The position numbers and the translations under genes were made by a program. A stretch of 64,000 nt of DNA, from the NCBI GenBank assembly GCA_029937545.1, contig JAPYPR010000001.1, forward strand, positions 77,730 through 141,729, given 5' to 3'. Source of the stretch: Erythrobacter sp. GTDB lineage: Bacteria > Pseudomonadota > Alphaproteobacteria > Sphingomonadales > Sphingomonadaceae. Shown here in pieces: positions 53,260-62,375 of this stretch. The notes under the pieces were generated by a model. It did not search any database and was not told where the DNA came from. It was given only the letters and a program-made list of their open reading frames with translations. The number at the start of each line of letters is the position of its first letter. The stretch's first letter is position 1.

Positions 53260-54963
53260 ATGAAACGCCTGACCCTTGCCGCCACGACAGCTCTGCTGCT
53301 GTCCGCCTGCACGACCATGGAGCCGGCTGGCGACATGAGCGCCGCCCCGACCGGCATCGACGTGCCGCAGGTCGCCGAAGGCACATTGTCCGAGCAGACG
53401 ATGAAGACCGTGACGGAGCGCCTTTCTTCCGACGAGTTCGAGGGCCGCGCGCCGGGCACGGCGGGCGAGGAGAAAACCGTCGCCTATCTGATCGAGCAAT
53501 TCACGCGCGCAGGCCTGACGCCGGGCAACAACGGCAGCTGGGTGCAGAACGTGCCGCTGGTGGAAATCACCGGCAAGGACTTCGCCCCGCTCACCATCGC
53601 GGGCGGCACTGGCGGACCGATGAGCCTCGACTTCGGCGACGACTGGGTCGGCGTTTCCTACCGCGAGGATGCGGCGACCTCGCTCGAAAATAGCGAACTG
53701 GTGTTCGTCGGCTACGGCATCAATGCGCCCGAGAAGGGCTGGAACGATTATGCCGGGCTCGACATGCGCGGCAAGACCGCCGTCATCCTCGTCAACGATC
53801 CCGATTTCGGCGCGCAGACGCTGGAAGGGCCCTTCGGCGGCAAGGCGATGACCTATTACGGGCGCTGGACCTATAAATACGAAGAGGCCGGCCGACAGGG
53901 CGCGGCGGGCGCGATCATCATCCACGATACGGCGCCTGCCTCCTACGGCTGGAACGTCGTCGAAAGCAGCTGGAGCGGGCCGCAAGCCTATGCCGCGCGC
54001 GGTGCGAATGCGCCGATGATGACGAAGATGAACGGCTGGGTGCAGAAGAGTGTGGCCGAACGGATCATGCAGGCAGCGGGCCAGAACCTCGCCCAACTGT
54101 CCGCCGCGGCCAAGCAGAAAGGTTTCACGGCCGTGCCGCTCGGCCTGACTGCCTCGACCAGCTTTGCCAACGATATTCGCACTTTCCAGTCGCGCAACGT
54201 TATCGGCATGCTGCCGGGCAGCGAGCGGCCGGACGAATATGTCATGCACACGGCCCATTGGGACCACCTCGGCCGCTGCAAGCCTGCGCCCGACGGCGAC
54301 GACATCTGCAACGGCGCGGTCGACAATGCGACCGGCACGGCGGCGCTGGTCGCTCTGGCCGAAGCGCATGCCAAGACGGGCGCGGCGGATCGCAGCCTCG
54401 TCTTCCTTGCCGTGACGGCCGAGGAATCGGGCCTGCTGGGCGCGGATTATTACGCGGCCAATCCGGTCTTCCCGCTCGACCAGACGGTTGGCGGCATCAA
54501 TATGGACGCTTTCCAGGTTGCCGGGCCCGCCAGGGACGTGACCGTAGTCGGTCCGGGCAAGTCGGAACTCGACCTGTTCATGAACGCGGCGCTGGAGTCC
54601 GAAGGCCGGGTGGCGACGCCCAATCCGAAGCCGGAAGCGGGCTATTACTACCGCTCCGACCATTTCGCCTTCGCCAAGCGCGGCGTGCCGATGCTCTATA
54701 TCGACGGCGGCGAGGACCTGGTGGCAGGCGGCACGATCGCAGGGGCCGAGGTCGCGCGCGATTATACCGAAAACCGCTATCACGGGCCAAAAGACGAATA
54801 TGACCCGAACTGGGACTGGTCCGGCGTGATGAGCGACCTCGAACTATTCTACCGCATCGGGCGGATGCTCGCGGAAAGCGACAGCTGGCCCAACTGGAAT
54901 CCCGGCGACGAGTTCAAAGCCACGCGCGACGCCGATTGCGCGGACGGGCCTTGCGGGTCGTGA
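53260..54963 (+). CDS. M28 family metallopeptidase, lipoprotein
   Basis: LLLSACTT lipobox; MHTAHWDHLG, GAVDNATGTAALVALAEA, VTAEESGLLGADYY. Confidence 0.93.
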   Translation: MKRLTLAATTALLLSACTTMEPAGDMSAAPTGIDVPQVAEGTLSEQTMKTVTERLSSDEFEGRAPGTAGEEKTVAYLIEQFTRAGLTPGNNGSWVQNVPLVEITGKDFAPLTIAGGTGGPMSLDFGDDWVGVSYREDAATSLENSELVFVGYGINAPEKGWNDYAGLDMRGKTAVILVNDPDFGAQTLEGPFGGKAMTYYGRWTYKYEEAGRQGAAGAIIIHDTAPASYGWNVVESSWSGPQAYAARGANAPMMTKMNGWVQKSVAERIMQAAGQNLAQLSAAAKQKGFTAVPLGLTASTSFANDIRTFQSRNVIGMLPGSERPDEYVMHTAHWDHLGRCKPAPDGDDICNGAVDNATGTAALVALAEAHAKTGAADRSLVFLAVTAEESGLLGADYYAANPVFPLDQTVGGINMDAFQVAGPARDVTVVGPGKSELDLFMNAALESEGRVATPNPKPEAGYYYRSDHFAFAKRGVPMLYIDGGEDLVAGGTIAGAEVARDYTENRYHGPKDEYDPNWDWSGVMSDLELFYRIGRMLAESDSWPNWNPGDEFKATRDADCADGPCGS

Positions 54964-54990
54964 CCGCCTCTCAAGCGAAAGAGCCGATCC

Positions 54991-55983
54991 ATGCCCTATA
55001 CCATGCCGCCCGAATGGGCGCCGCAGGACTGGCTGTGGATCGGCTTTCCGCACGATGCCGATGAATGGCCCGAAGTCCTGCCGCGTGCGCAGGAACAGAT
55101 GGCCGCATTCGCCAATGCAGTAGCCGAAAGCGGGCAGGAGGTTCGCCTGCTGGTCCGCGACGGGGCGAACGAGGCGCGGGGGCGGCAATTGGTCACCGGA
55201 TCGGTCAAGCTCGAGCGCCGCTCCTATGGCGATGTCTGGCTGCGCGATACCGGGCCGTTGGTGCTGGCCGACCACGAGGGCAAGCGCATGGCTCGGCGCT
55301 TCGGCTTCAACGGCTGGGGCGGCAAGTTCCTGATGGAGGGCGACCAGACCGTCGGCGCGGAACTGGCGGAGGACGCCGGCCTGCCGCTCGAGGTTTCGGA
55401 CTGGATCCTCGAGGGCGGCGCGATCGATGGCGATGGCGCAGGCCTCGTCGTGACGACCGAGCAATGCCTGCTCAACCCCAATCGCAATCCGCAACTCTCT
55501 CGCGAAGAAATCGAGGGCCGGCTACAGCGCGATCTCGGTTTCGAGCGCGTGCTTTGGCTCGGCGACGGGCTGGTCAACGATCATACCGATGGCCATGTCG
55601 ACAATCTCGCGCGCTTCGTCGGTCGCAACACGCTGTGCCTGCCGCGCGCGACCGGCAGCGACGATCCCAATGCCGCGATCTACGCCGACGCCAAGCGGCG
55701 CGCGCAGGATGCCGGGGTCGCGGTGGCCGAAATCCCCTCGCCCGGCCTCGTTACCAGCGGCAATCATGTCGAGCCCGCCAGCTACGTCAATTTCGCGATC
55801 ACCAGCCATCTGGTCGTCGTTCCGACCTTCGGCAGCCCGCATGACGAGGACGGGGTGGCGGCCATCGCCGAACTTTTCCCCGACCGCGCGACAGTCGGCC
55901 TGCCGGCCACTGCCGTGCTTGTCGGCGGCGGTGGATTCCATTGCGCCAGCCAGCAAATGCCCGCGGCGAGAGCCATCCTTTAA
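54991..55983 (+). CDS. aguA: Agmatine deiminase family protein
   Basis: SYGDVWLRDTGPLVL, ILEGGAIDGDGAGLVVTTEQCLLNPNRNP, DHTDGHVDNLARFV, GGGGFHCASQQMPAA. Confidence 0.93.
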   Translation: MPYTMPPEWAPQDWLWIGFPHDADEWPEVLPRAQEQMAAFANAVAESGQEVRLLVRDGANEARGRQLVTGSVKLERRSYGDVWLRDTGPLVLADHEGKRMARRFGFNGWGGKFLMEGDQTVGAELAEDAGLPLEVSDWILEGGAIDGDGAGLVVTTEQCLLNPNRNPQLSREEIEGRLQRDLGFERVLWLGDGLVNDHTDGHVDNLARFVGRNTLCLPRATGSDDPNAAIYADAKRRAQDAGVAVAEIPSPGLVTSGNHVEPASYVNFAITSHLVVVPTFGSPHDEDGVAAIAELFPDRATVGLPATAVLVGGGGFHCASQQMPAARAIL

Positions 55984-56017
55984 CGCTTCGTTAGGATTTG
56001 CCCGCGACAATGGCGGC

Positions 56018-56146
56018 ATGGCCAAGGCTATCGCTCTCGCCCGCTCGCATGTCGCGCCGATCTCGGCGATCGACATTGCGCGCGCGCTGATCGTGAGCGG
56101 ATGCGGCCTCGCACTGGTCCTCGCCGGGCCGGTCCTGCCGTTCTAA
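56018..56146 (+). CDS. Small hypothetical TM protein (42 aa)
   Basis: MAKAIALARSHVAPISAIDIARALIVSGCGLALVLAGPVLPF; short ORF in the gap between aguA and the TauE-like gene. Confidence 0.35.
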   Translation: MAKAIALARSHVAPISAIDIARALIVSGCGLALVLAGPVLPF

Positions 56147-56150
56147 GATT

Positions 56151-56897
56151 TCAGACAAACGCCTTCCACAGCGCGGCGAGCGCCGCGGCGCCCAGCCCCA
56201 CGCCCACGCAGATGCGCCAGGTGCGGTCTTCGATCCGGCCCGAGACCCTGTTGCCGAGCCAGTTGCCCGTGAGCACGGCCGGGAACAGCAGCGCCGCAAG
56301 CAGCGCAAGCGCCCAGTCGAGCATGCCCAGCGCCGCGCCGCTTAACAGCCCGACAGACGACGCGCAGGTGAAGATCAGCAGCATGGAGGCCTTCGCCACC
56401 GCGCGCGGAATATCGCGCCCGACGTAATAGGGTACGACCGGTGGGCCGGGCATGCCGGCATATCCGGTCATCAACCCGCTCAATATCCCGACCCCGCCGG
56501 TTGTCGCCGGATGATGCTCCAGCGCCCCGCGCCGCGGCAGCAGGATGGCGACGAAGGCCGAAAGGGCGATGAAGGCGATGATCGCGCGGGCGATGTCCGG
56601 CGTGGTCGCGCCGAGCAGGAAGAGGCCCACCGGCGTCGTCACTGCAACCAGCCCGATGATCGCCCAGGCAGAACGCTCGGCGTCGCGCAGCAGGCGGCGG
56701 ATTTCCGACAGGCCGATGAAGACCGAGAGGAAGTTCGTCAGCAGCACTGCGTCCACCGGCGTCAGCGCCAGTGCGAGGATCGGCACGAGCAGGATCGCCA
56801 TGCCGAACCCCGTCAGCCCGCGTACGAAGGCCGAACCGAAAGCCGTAACCAGCGCGGCAAGAATAGCAGCGGTGCCGTAGCCCGCGAGCAGGTCCAT
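56151..56897 (-). CDS. TauE/SafE-family sulfite exporter-like permease
   Basis: Polytopic; FVRGLTGFGMAILLVPILAL and GGVGILSGLMTGYAGMPGPPVVPYYVGR. Confidence 0.88.
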   Translation of the reverse strand: MDLLAGYGTAAILAALVTAFGSAFVRGLTGFGMAILLVPILALALTPVDAVLLTNFLSVFIGLSEIRRLLRDAERSAWAIIGLVAVTTPVGLFLLGATTPDIARAIIAFIALSAFVAILLPRRGALEHHPATTGGVGILSGLMTGYAGMPGPPVVPYYVGRDIPRAVAKASMLLIFTCASSVGLLSGAALGMLDWALALLAALLFPAVLTGNWLGNRVSGRIEDRTWRICVGVGLGAAALAALWKAFV

Positions 56898-56904
56898 GTG
56901 CGAC

Positions 56905-58926
56905 CTAGTCCTCGACCAAGTCGGGAGGTGTCGCCTCGGCCTTGAGCAGGGCGATCGCCTCGTCGAGGCTCATTACCCGCTGCTCCTTCTCGCCCAGCGT
57001 GCGGATGGCGACGGTGCCTTCCTCGGCCTCGCGATTGCCGACCACCAGCAGGTGGGGGACCTTGGCGTGGCTGTGTTCGCGCACCTTGTAGTTGATCTTC
57101 TCGTTGCGAAGATCGCTCTCGACGCGAATGCCCGCCGCTTCCAGCTTGACGACCGCTGCCTTTGCGTAGTCGTCGGCGTCGGAGACGATGGTCGCGACCA
57201 CCGCCTGCACCGGCGCGAGCCACACCGGCAGGCGGCCGGCGAAGTGCTCGATCAGGATGCCGATGAACCGCTCGTAGCTGCCGAAGATCGCGCGGTGCAG
57301 CATCACCGGGCGGTGCTTCTCGCCATCCTCGCCGACATAGCTCGCATCGAGGCGATCGGGCAGCACCCGGTCGCCCTGGATCGTGCCGACCTGCCAGGTG
57401 CGGCCGATCGCATCGGTGAGATGCCATTCGAGCTTGGGCGCATAAAAGGCGCCTTCGCCGGGCAGTTCTTCCAGCTTGCCGTCGCCTTCGCCCTGCATGT
57501 CGCTGACCGCGACGGCATCGCGCAATTCCTGCTCCGCCTTGTCCCAATCCTCGTCCGAACCGAAGCGCTTTTCGGGGCGCAGCGCGAGCTTGACGTCGTA
57601 AGTGAAGCCGAAGTCGCGATAGACCTGGTCGGCAAGCTCGATGAAGGCCTTCACCTCCTCGACCACCTGCTCTTCAGTGCAGAAGATATGCGCATCGTCC
57701 TGCGTGAACTGGCGCACGCGCATCAGGCCGTGGAGCGCGCCATGCGGCTCGTTGCGGTGGCAGCAGCCCATTTCGCCCAGCCGGATCGGCAGATCGCGAT
57801 AAGACGTAATGCCCTGCTTGAAGACCAGCACATGCGCCGGGCAGTTCATCGGCTTGATCGCCATCCAGTCCGCATCGGGCGCGACACTCGGATTGGCCGG
57901 ACCGTCTCCGAGTTCTTCGACCTCCGGCACCATGTCGGGCACGGCGAACATGTTCTCGGCATATTTGCCCCAGTGGCCCGACTGCTCCCACTGGCGCACG
58001 TCCATCAGCTGCGGCGTCTTGATCTCGCGATAGCCGGCCCTGTCCATCTTGCGGCGCATATAGGCTTCCAGCTCGCGCCAGATGCGATAGCCCTTGGGGT
58101 GCCAGAAGACGCTGCCATGCGCCTCTTCCTGAAGGTGGAAGAGGTCCATCTCGCGGCCCAGCTTGCGGTGGTCGCGCTTGGCTGCTTCCTCCAGCCGCGT
58201 GAGGTGGGCGTTGAGTTGCTTCTTGTTGAGCCAGCCGGTGCCGTAGATGCGCGTGAGCTGCGGATTGTTCTGGTCGCCGCGCCAGTATGCCCCGGCAACG
58301 CGTGTCAGCTTGAAGGCCTGCGGGTCGAGCTTGCCCGTGCTGGCGAGATGCGGGCCGCGGCACATGTCGAGCCAGTCCTCTCCCGACCAGTAGACCGTCA
58401 GCTCCTCGTTTTCGGGCAGTTCCTTCGCCCATTCGGCCTTGAAGACTTCGCCCTCGGCTTCCCACTTGTCGATCAGCTGCTGGCGGCTCCAGACTTCGCG
58501 GCGCAGCGGCTTGTCGGCCTTGATGATGCGGCGCATTTCCTCCTCGATGTCGGGGAGGTCGTCCATGCTAAACGGCTCGCGGTCGGCGGGTGCTTTCACG
58601 TCGTAATAGAAACCGTCGTCCGTCGCGGGTCCGAAAGTGATCTGCGTGCCGGGGTAGAGGGATTGGACAGCCTCGGCGAGGACGTGGGCGAAATCGTGCC
58701 GCGCCAGTTCGAGCGCATCTTCCTCGTCGCGGCTCGTGATCAATGCCAGTTCGGCATCGCCCTCGAAGGGGCGGTTGATGTCGCGCAATTCACCGTCCAC
58801 GCGCGCGGCGATCGCGGCCTTGGCAAGGCCGGGACCGATCGCGGCGGCGACATCGCCGGGCGTGCTGCCAGGTTCCATCTCGCGCACCGAACCGTCGGGC
58901 AGGCTGATCTTGAGCAGTTCCGTCAT
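56905..58926 (-). CDS. thrS: Threonyl-tRNA synthetase
   Basis: TGS domain, [86 protein letters not shown]. Confidence 0.98.
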   Translation of the reverse strand: MTELLKISLPDGSVREMEPGSTPGDVAAAIGPGLAKAAIAARVDGELRDINRPFEGDAELALITSRDEEDALELARHDFAHVLAEAVQSLYPGTQITFGPATDDGFYYDVKAPADREPFSMDDLPDIEEEMRRIIKADKPLRREVWSRQQLIDKWEAEGEVFKAEWAKELPENEELTVYWSGEDWLDMCRGPHLASTGKLDPQAFKLTRVAGAYWRGDQNNPQLTRIYGTGWLNKKQLNAHLTRLEEAAKRDHRKLGREMDLFHLQEEAHGSVFWHPKGYRIWRELEAYMRRKMDRAGYREIKTPQLMDVRQWEQSGHWGKYAENMFAVPDMVPEVEELGDGPANPSVAPDADWMAIKPMNCPAHVLVFKQGITSYRDLPIRLGEMGCCHRNEPHGALHGLMRVRQFTQDDAHIFCTEEQVVEEVKAFIELADQVYRDFGFTYDVKLALRPEKRFGSDEDWDKAEQELRDAVAVSDMQGEGDGKLEELPGEGAFYAPKLEWHLTDAIGRTWQVGTIQGDRVLPDRLDASYVGEDGEKHRPVMLHRAIFGSYERFIGILIEHFAGRLPVWLAPVQAVVATIVSDADDYAKAAVVKLEAAGIRVESDLRNEKINYKVREHSHAKVPHLLVVGNREAEEGTVAIRTLGEKEQRVMSLDEAIALLKAEATPPDLVED

Positions 58927-59009
58927 CTTATCTCGTCCGTTTCCTTGCGCGGCCCATGGCACAGGCATGCGCACCGTTGAAGCGGCGTTTTTGTTTTGTT
59001 GCGGCACCG

Positions 59010-59073
59010 GCCCTCACCCCCTCCCGGCCACCCACGGAATAATCCTATCGGGTGGCCGGCAGGGGGTGAGGGC
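59010..59073. repeat. Intergenic palindrome (24-bp arms, 1 mismatch), same family as 52-134
   Basis: gccctcaccccctcccggccaccc ... gggtggccggcagggggtgagggc; shared GGCCACCCACGG-A--AT--...GGGTGGCC core. Confidence 0.85.
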
Positions 59074-59145
59074 TGGCGCCGCCAACGAAGAACCGATTTC
59101 GAGAGGAACGCCGCGCCACCCGAAACCGGGCGGCGGTGGCTGCGA

Positions 59146-59217
59146 TCAGGCCGCGACCATCCGCCCCCGGAAATCCGGGGTGGTGGTAGTCGTGGTGGTG
59201 AAGCGCAGTTGCGTCAT
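59146..59217 (-). CDS. Candidate Thr-rich attenuator leader peptide upstream of thrS
   Basis: MTQLRFTTTTTTTPDFRGRMVAA*, seven consecutive Thr codons at 59179-59199. Confidence 0.65.
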   Translation of the reverse strand: MTQLRFTTTTTTTPDFRGRMVAA

Positions 59218-59224
59218 GGCCGGA

Positions 59225-59253
59225 CAGATAGCGCGGGTGCCTGCGCTTCTCAA
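59225..59253 (-). promoter_or_regulatory. Candidate sigma70-like promoter TTGAGA-N17-TATCTG, 7 nt before the leader ATG
   Basis: Minus strand gcgacTTGAGAagcgcaggcacccgcgcTATCTGtccggccATG. Confidence 0.55.
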
Positions 59254-60911
59254 GTCGCTTGCAGCTTGCGACTGCCAGCGAGCGTGGTCATGCGATGGGT
59301 TGCGGAGACGCCCGCGCCCTTCTCGCGCACGCTGGAGAGGAAGCGGAACTCGCTCGACGCGCTGCCGGGCGTGAGCTCCACTGCCATGTAGCCGCGGCGC
59401 GCCGAATCCATCCATTGGAGCTGCGGATTATGGTCGACGATCGCGCGCTCCAGCCGGTCCTTAGGAATGAACGACAGATAGCTTTCGAGTCCCGGCGAAG
59501 TGACGCCCTGCACGCCGAACTCGACGCCGACCGATTGCCCGGCGTGATCGAGATCGAAGGCCCAGGCATTGTGCGTGTCGCCGGCCAGGCTGACGAGGTT
59601 CGCATTCGCATCGAGCGCGGATTTCAGCAGCCGCTCCCGCGCTGCCGGATAGCCGTCCCACGCGTCCATGTTGAGTGGCAGTTCCGCCCTGCCTGCCATC
59701 GCGCCCGCCAGGATGCGCTGGCGAATGAAGTCCGGCAGGTCGCCCGGCAGGCCCTCGGTAAGCCCCGGCGCGGTGGAGAGGTTGCCCATCAGGACCTGCT
59801 GCACCAGCACCTGCCACGGCTTGCCCGCCCCGGCGGAGCGTCGCATGCCATCGGCGAGCCACGCCTGCTGCTGCGCCCCGAGCAATTCGCGCGAGGCATC
59901 GCGATAGTCGCCCTGGCGGAAGGCCGTCAGCGCGGCCATCGCCTCGTCGGCCGAGGTCTGGCCGGTGAGGATATCGCCATAGGAAAACTGTTCCGCCCGC
60001 GCGGTCAGCCGCGTTTCCAGACGGAACAGCGTGGCGAGGTCGCCGATCTCATAGGCCGCCCAGGGCTCGTCCGACACCGGCATCCATTCGCGATAGGCCT
60101 TGATCGCCGCCGCCTTGCGGACCGGCCATTCGCCCTCGCTGTCGGGCTCGTGGTTCTGCGCTCCGCCTTCCCACGAATCGTTCGCGCTCTCGTGATCGTC
60201 CCAGCCGCTGATCATCGGATACATCTGGTGGAGGCGGCGCAGATCCGGGTCGCTGCGATAGAGCGCATAGCGGCGGCGGTATTCGTCGAGACTGACGATC
60301 TCCTTGGCCGGGAACAGCGTGCGGCCGGACAAGGCCTCGTCATTCGAGGGGTAGGTGCCGGGGCCGTATTCGTAGAAATAATCGCCCAGATGCAGCGTGC
60401 AGTCGAAGGCGTTCGCATCGGCAGCATGGGCATAGGCGTTGAACCAGCCGAACCCGATGTTGGAGCAGGAGAACACCGCCATGCGGAACCGCTCGGTCGG
60501 GCCTTCGGGCAGCGTCTTCGTGCGGCCGACATCGGACATCGAGCCATCTGGCGCGACGAAGCGGAAGTAATAGAAGCGCGCCGGGGCAAGGCCGCTCGCT
60601 CTCGCCTTGCAGCACCAGTCGTTATCCGCGCTGGCCGTGACCGTGCCGCCCGCAGCGATGCTGCCGAAGTCGGCGCTGTCCGACAGTTCATAGGTCAGCG
60701 GCGTGTCCTGCCCGGCGACGAATCGCGTCCACACCAGCACGCCGTTCGCTGCAGGCTCGCCGCTTGCGACTCCATGCGTGAAGCCGCGTCCCGTAACCTG
60801 CGCGGTAAGCGGCATCCCGGCGAGGCCCGCACCGAGCATCCCGCCCTTGATCAGGCTCCTGCGATCGAGCGACGGCAGCCTCGCGGCAACAGGCGGTTCG
60901 GTGGCAATCAT
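59250..60911 (-). CDS. phoD: Alkaline phosphatase D (PhoD family)
   Basis: Tat-like RRSLIKGG, GVASGEPAANGVLVWTRF, LHLGDYFYEYGPGTYP, ISGWDDHESANDSWEGGAQNH, LAGDTHNAWAFDL. Confidence 0.93.
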   Translation of the reverse strand: MIATEPPVAARLPSLDRRSLIKGGMLGAGLAGMPLTAQVTGRGFTHGVASGEPAANGVLVWTRFVAGQDTPLTYELSDSADFGSIAAGGTVTASADNDWCCKARASGLAPARFYYFRFVAPDGSMSDVGRTKTLPEGPTERFRMAVFSCSNIGFGWFNAYAHAADANAFDCTLHLGDYFYEYGPGTYPSNDEALSGRTLFPAKEIVSLDEYRRRYALYRSDPDLRRLHQMYPMISGWDDHESANDSWEGGAQNHEPDSEGEWPVRKAAAIKAYREWMPVSDEPWAAYEIGDLATLFRLETRLTARAEQFSYGDILTGQTSADEAMAALTAFRQGDYRDASRELLGAQQQAWLADGMRRSAGAGKPWQVLVQQVLMGNLSTAPGLTEGLPGDLPDFIRQRILAGAMAGRAELPLNMDAWDGYPAARERLLKSALDANANLVSLAGDTHNAWAFDLDHAGQSVGVEFGVQGVTSPGLESYLSFIPKDRLERAIVDHNPQLQWMDSARRGYMAVELTPGSASSEFRFLSSVREKGAGVSATHRMTTLAGSRKLQAT

Positions 60912-61005
60912 TTTCTTCTCCTCACTCGCGGTGCTGCCTGCGCCGGATGACCTGCTCGTGACAAACATTTTCGCTAACGTGGAAAGGTTGCGCTCCCTTA
61001 TGGAA

Positions 61006-61013
61006 AGCGTCCT
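61006..61013. repeat. Left target-site duplication AGCGTCCT
   Basis: 8-bp direct repeat with 63395-63402. Confidence 0.88.
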
Positions 61014-61039
61014 CGATATTGTATACTTGACAAAGCAGG
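61014..61039. repeat. Left terminal inverted repeat
   Basis: CGATATTGTATACTTGACAAAGCAGG. Confidence 0.88.
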
Positions 61040-61077
61040 GTGATATGCAGCAGGAAAATGACGAGAGGCAAGCTGAC

Positions 61078-61824
61078 CTACAGGAAGGTTTCGCGGAAAA
61101 GCTTGACCGTTTCGCTAGAGGCCTCAGCCATATTGACCAAAGTTGGCAAAACAGCCTTACGTTCAACGGGGCTACCAGTTGGAAAAATTACTTCGAGCGA
61201 GGATTTCCCTTGCTCTTCGAATTGGAGAGGGCCGTTGGAACCGATAAGCTTCCCGCCGCCAATAAGCGTTACATTCTGGAAGCTAATATCTCCCCCTCCT
61301 GGGGCGAACACTTTCAAGTTTTGGATGGTCTTTTTCTCGACCAGCGGGATGATGAGGTTGTGTTTGTCTATCTTGTCCAGCTTGGTGATGGCCCAAAGGA
61401 TAGAGTTCCCGTCTTCATCCCTGTAAGGCTTCACGTAATCGAGGACGATTTTTTCGACCTCAGGGAAGGCCTCCTTTACCGGCGACTTAGCAATGGCGTC
61501 TTCGATGTTCTTCCTCGTTTCGTGGAAAGGGAAAGTTCCGAAGCCAGTTTTCCCGCTTTTGCGCCACAGCGCCATCCAGACATGGTCAAGCGCCGCCCGC
61601 AGATTGTGAATTGCATCCCCGATCGCGAGAGGAAGATCTTTGAAGGGGCGCGAGCTTGGGAGGAAATCGAGGTGAAAACCACATGGTCCATCGTTTTGCA
61701 GGGTGATACCCTGCTGCTCAATCTCTCTAACCGCTTCCAAGAGAGATTTGACCTCCTCGATGTGATAATAGGCCCGTTCAATCTTTAGAGTGGCTCCATC
61801 GAAGCCGGATTTGAGGTCAGTCAT
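61078..61824 (-). CDS. Hypothetical passenger protein
   Basis: MTDLKSGFDGATLKIERAYYHIEEVKSLLEAV...IGDAIHNLRAALDHVWMAL; inside the IS boundaries. Confidence 0.72.
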   Translation of the reverse strand: MTDLKSGFDGATLKIERAYYHIEEVKSLLEAVREIEQQGITLQNDGPCGFHLDFLPSSRPFKDLPLAIGDAIHNLRAALDHVWMALWRKSGKTGFGTFPFHETRKNIEDAIAKSPVKEAFPEVEKIVLDYVKPYRDEDGNSILWAITKLDKIDKHNLIIPLVEKKTIQNLKVFAPGGGDISFQNVTLIGGGKLIGSNGPLQFEEQGKSSLEVIFPTGSPVERKAVLPTLVNMAEASSETVKLFRETFL

Positions 61825-61972
61825 GACAGATACCAATTGCAAAGAAGACGAGGTTCTCAAGCGTATGCTGAAAACTCCGCCGAAGAAGAACGAGCCGACC
61901 ACGCCGCTGGGTAAACGGCGGCGGGCCGACAAAGAAAACGGGGCCGACTCGAAAGCCGACCCCGCAGTTTAG
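61823..61972 (+). CDS. Small basic hypothetical protein (49 aa)
   Basis: MTDTNCKEDEVLKRMLKTPPKKNEPTTPLGKRRRADKENGADSKADPAV. Confidence 0.55.
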   Translation: MTDTNCKEDEVLKRMLKTPPKKNEPTTPLGKRRRADKENGADSKADPAV

Positions 61973-62136
61973 CTCGCGCTCAAGCCAGTGATATGTCCGC
62001 CGCGCTTGCCGGTATTGATCTCCGATACGCGCCCCTGATTGAGACCAAAGCGCGCCGCAATATCGTGCTGGTGATCGCCCTTGCGGAGCATTTCCCAGAC
62101 CTTGCGGATGGTGTCGTCAGTAAGTTTGGAAGCCAT
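61969..62136 (-). CDS. Small HTH DNA-binding protein, passenger
   Basis: MASKLTDDTIRKVWEMLRKGDHQHDIAARFGLNQGRVSEINTGKR. Confidence 0.7.
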   Translation of the reverse strand: MASKLTDDTIRKVWEMLRKGDHQHDIAARFGLNQGRVSEINTGKRGGHITGLSAS

Positions 62137-62246
62137 TTCAATAGCCCTCTGAAAAAGAGAGCGCAGCGGGCTTGACCGGTCCCGCCCCATGACTCATAGG
62201 ACGGTTTCTAGAACTCGGCTGTGGGCTTGCTACGCCCTCGGTTGGA

Positions 62247-62278
62247 AGCCCCGTTCGGTCCCCATGACCGGCGGGGCT
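62247..62278 (+). terminator. Intrinsic terminator-like hairpin inside the IS
   Basis: AGCCCCGttcGGTCcccatGACCggCGGGGCTttgttcattt. Confidence 0.55.
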
Positions 62279-62375
62279 TTGTTCATTTAGACCGAGTCGA
62301 AAATGAATCAGAGTCCTGCTTTAAGCTTTTCCACTTCGGCGTTTCTTCCAGCGCAGGAAGTGAAGCACCTTTTGC

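Noticed and set aside
59010-59073. Hairpin as an intrinsic terminator for the thrS attenuator
   Set aside because: On the thrS (minus) strand it is followed by an A-rich, not U-rich, tract; the T-run lies on the opposite side.
62137-62280. Structured ncRNA or tRNA-like fragment in the IS (gttcggtcccc segment)
   Set aside because: No cloverleaf could be drawn; a plain terminator hairpin explains it.
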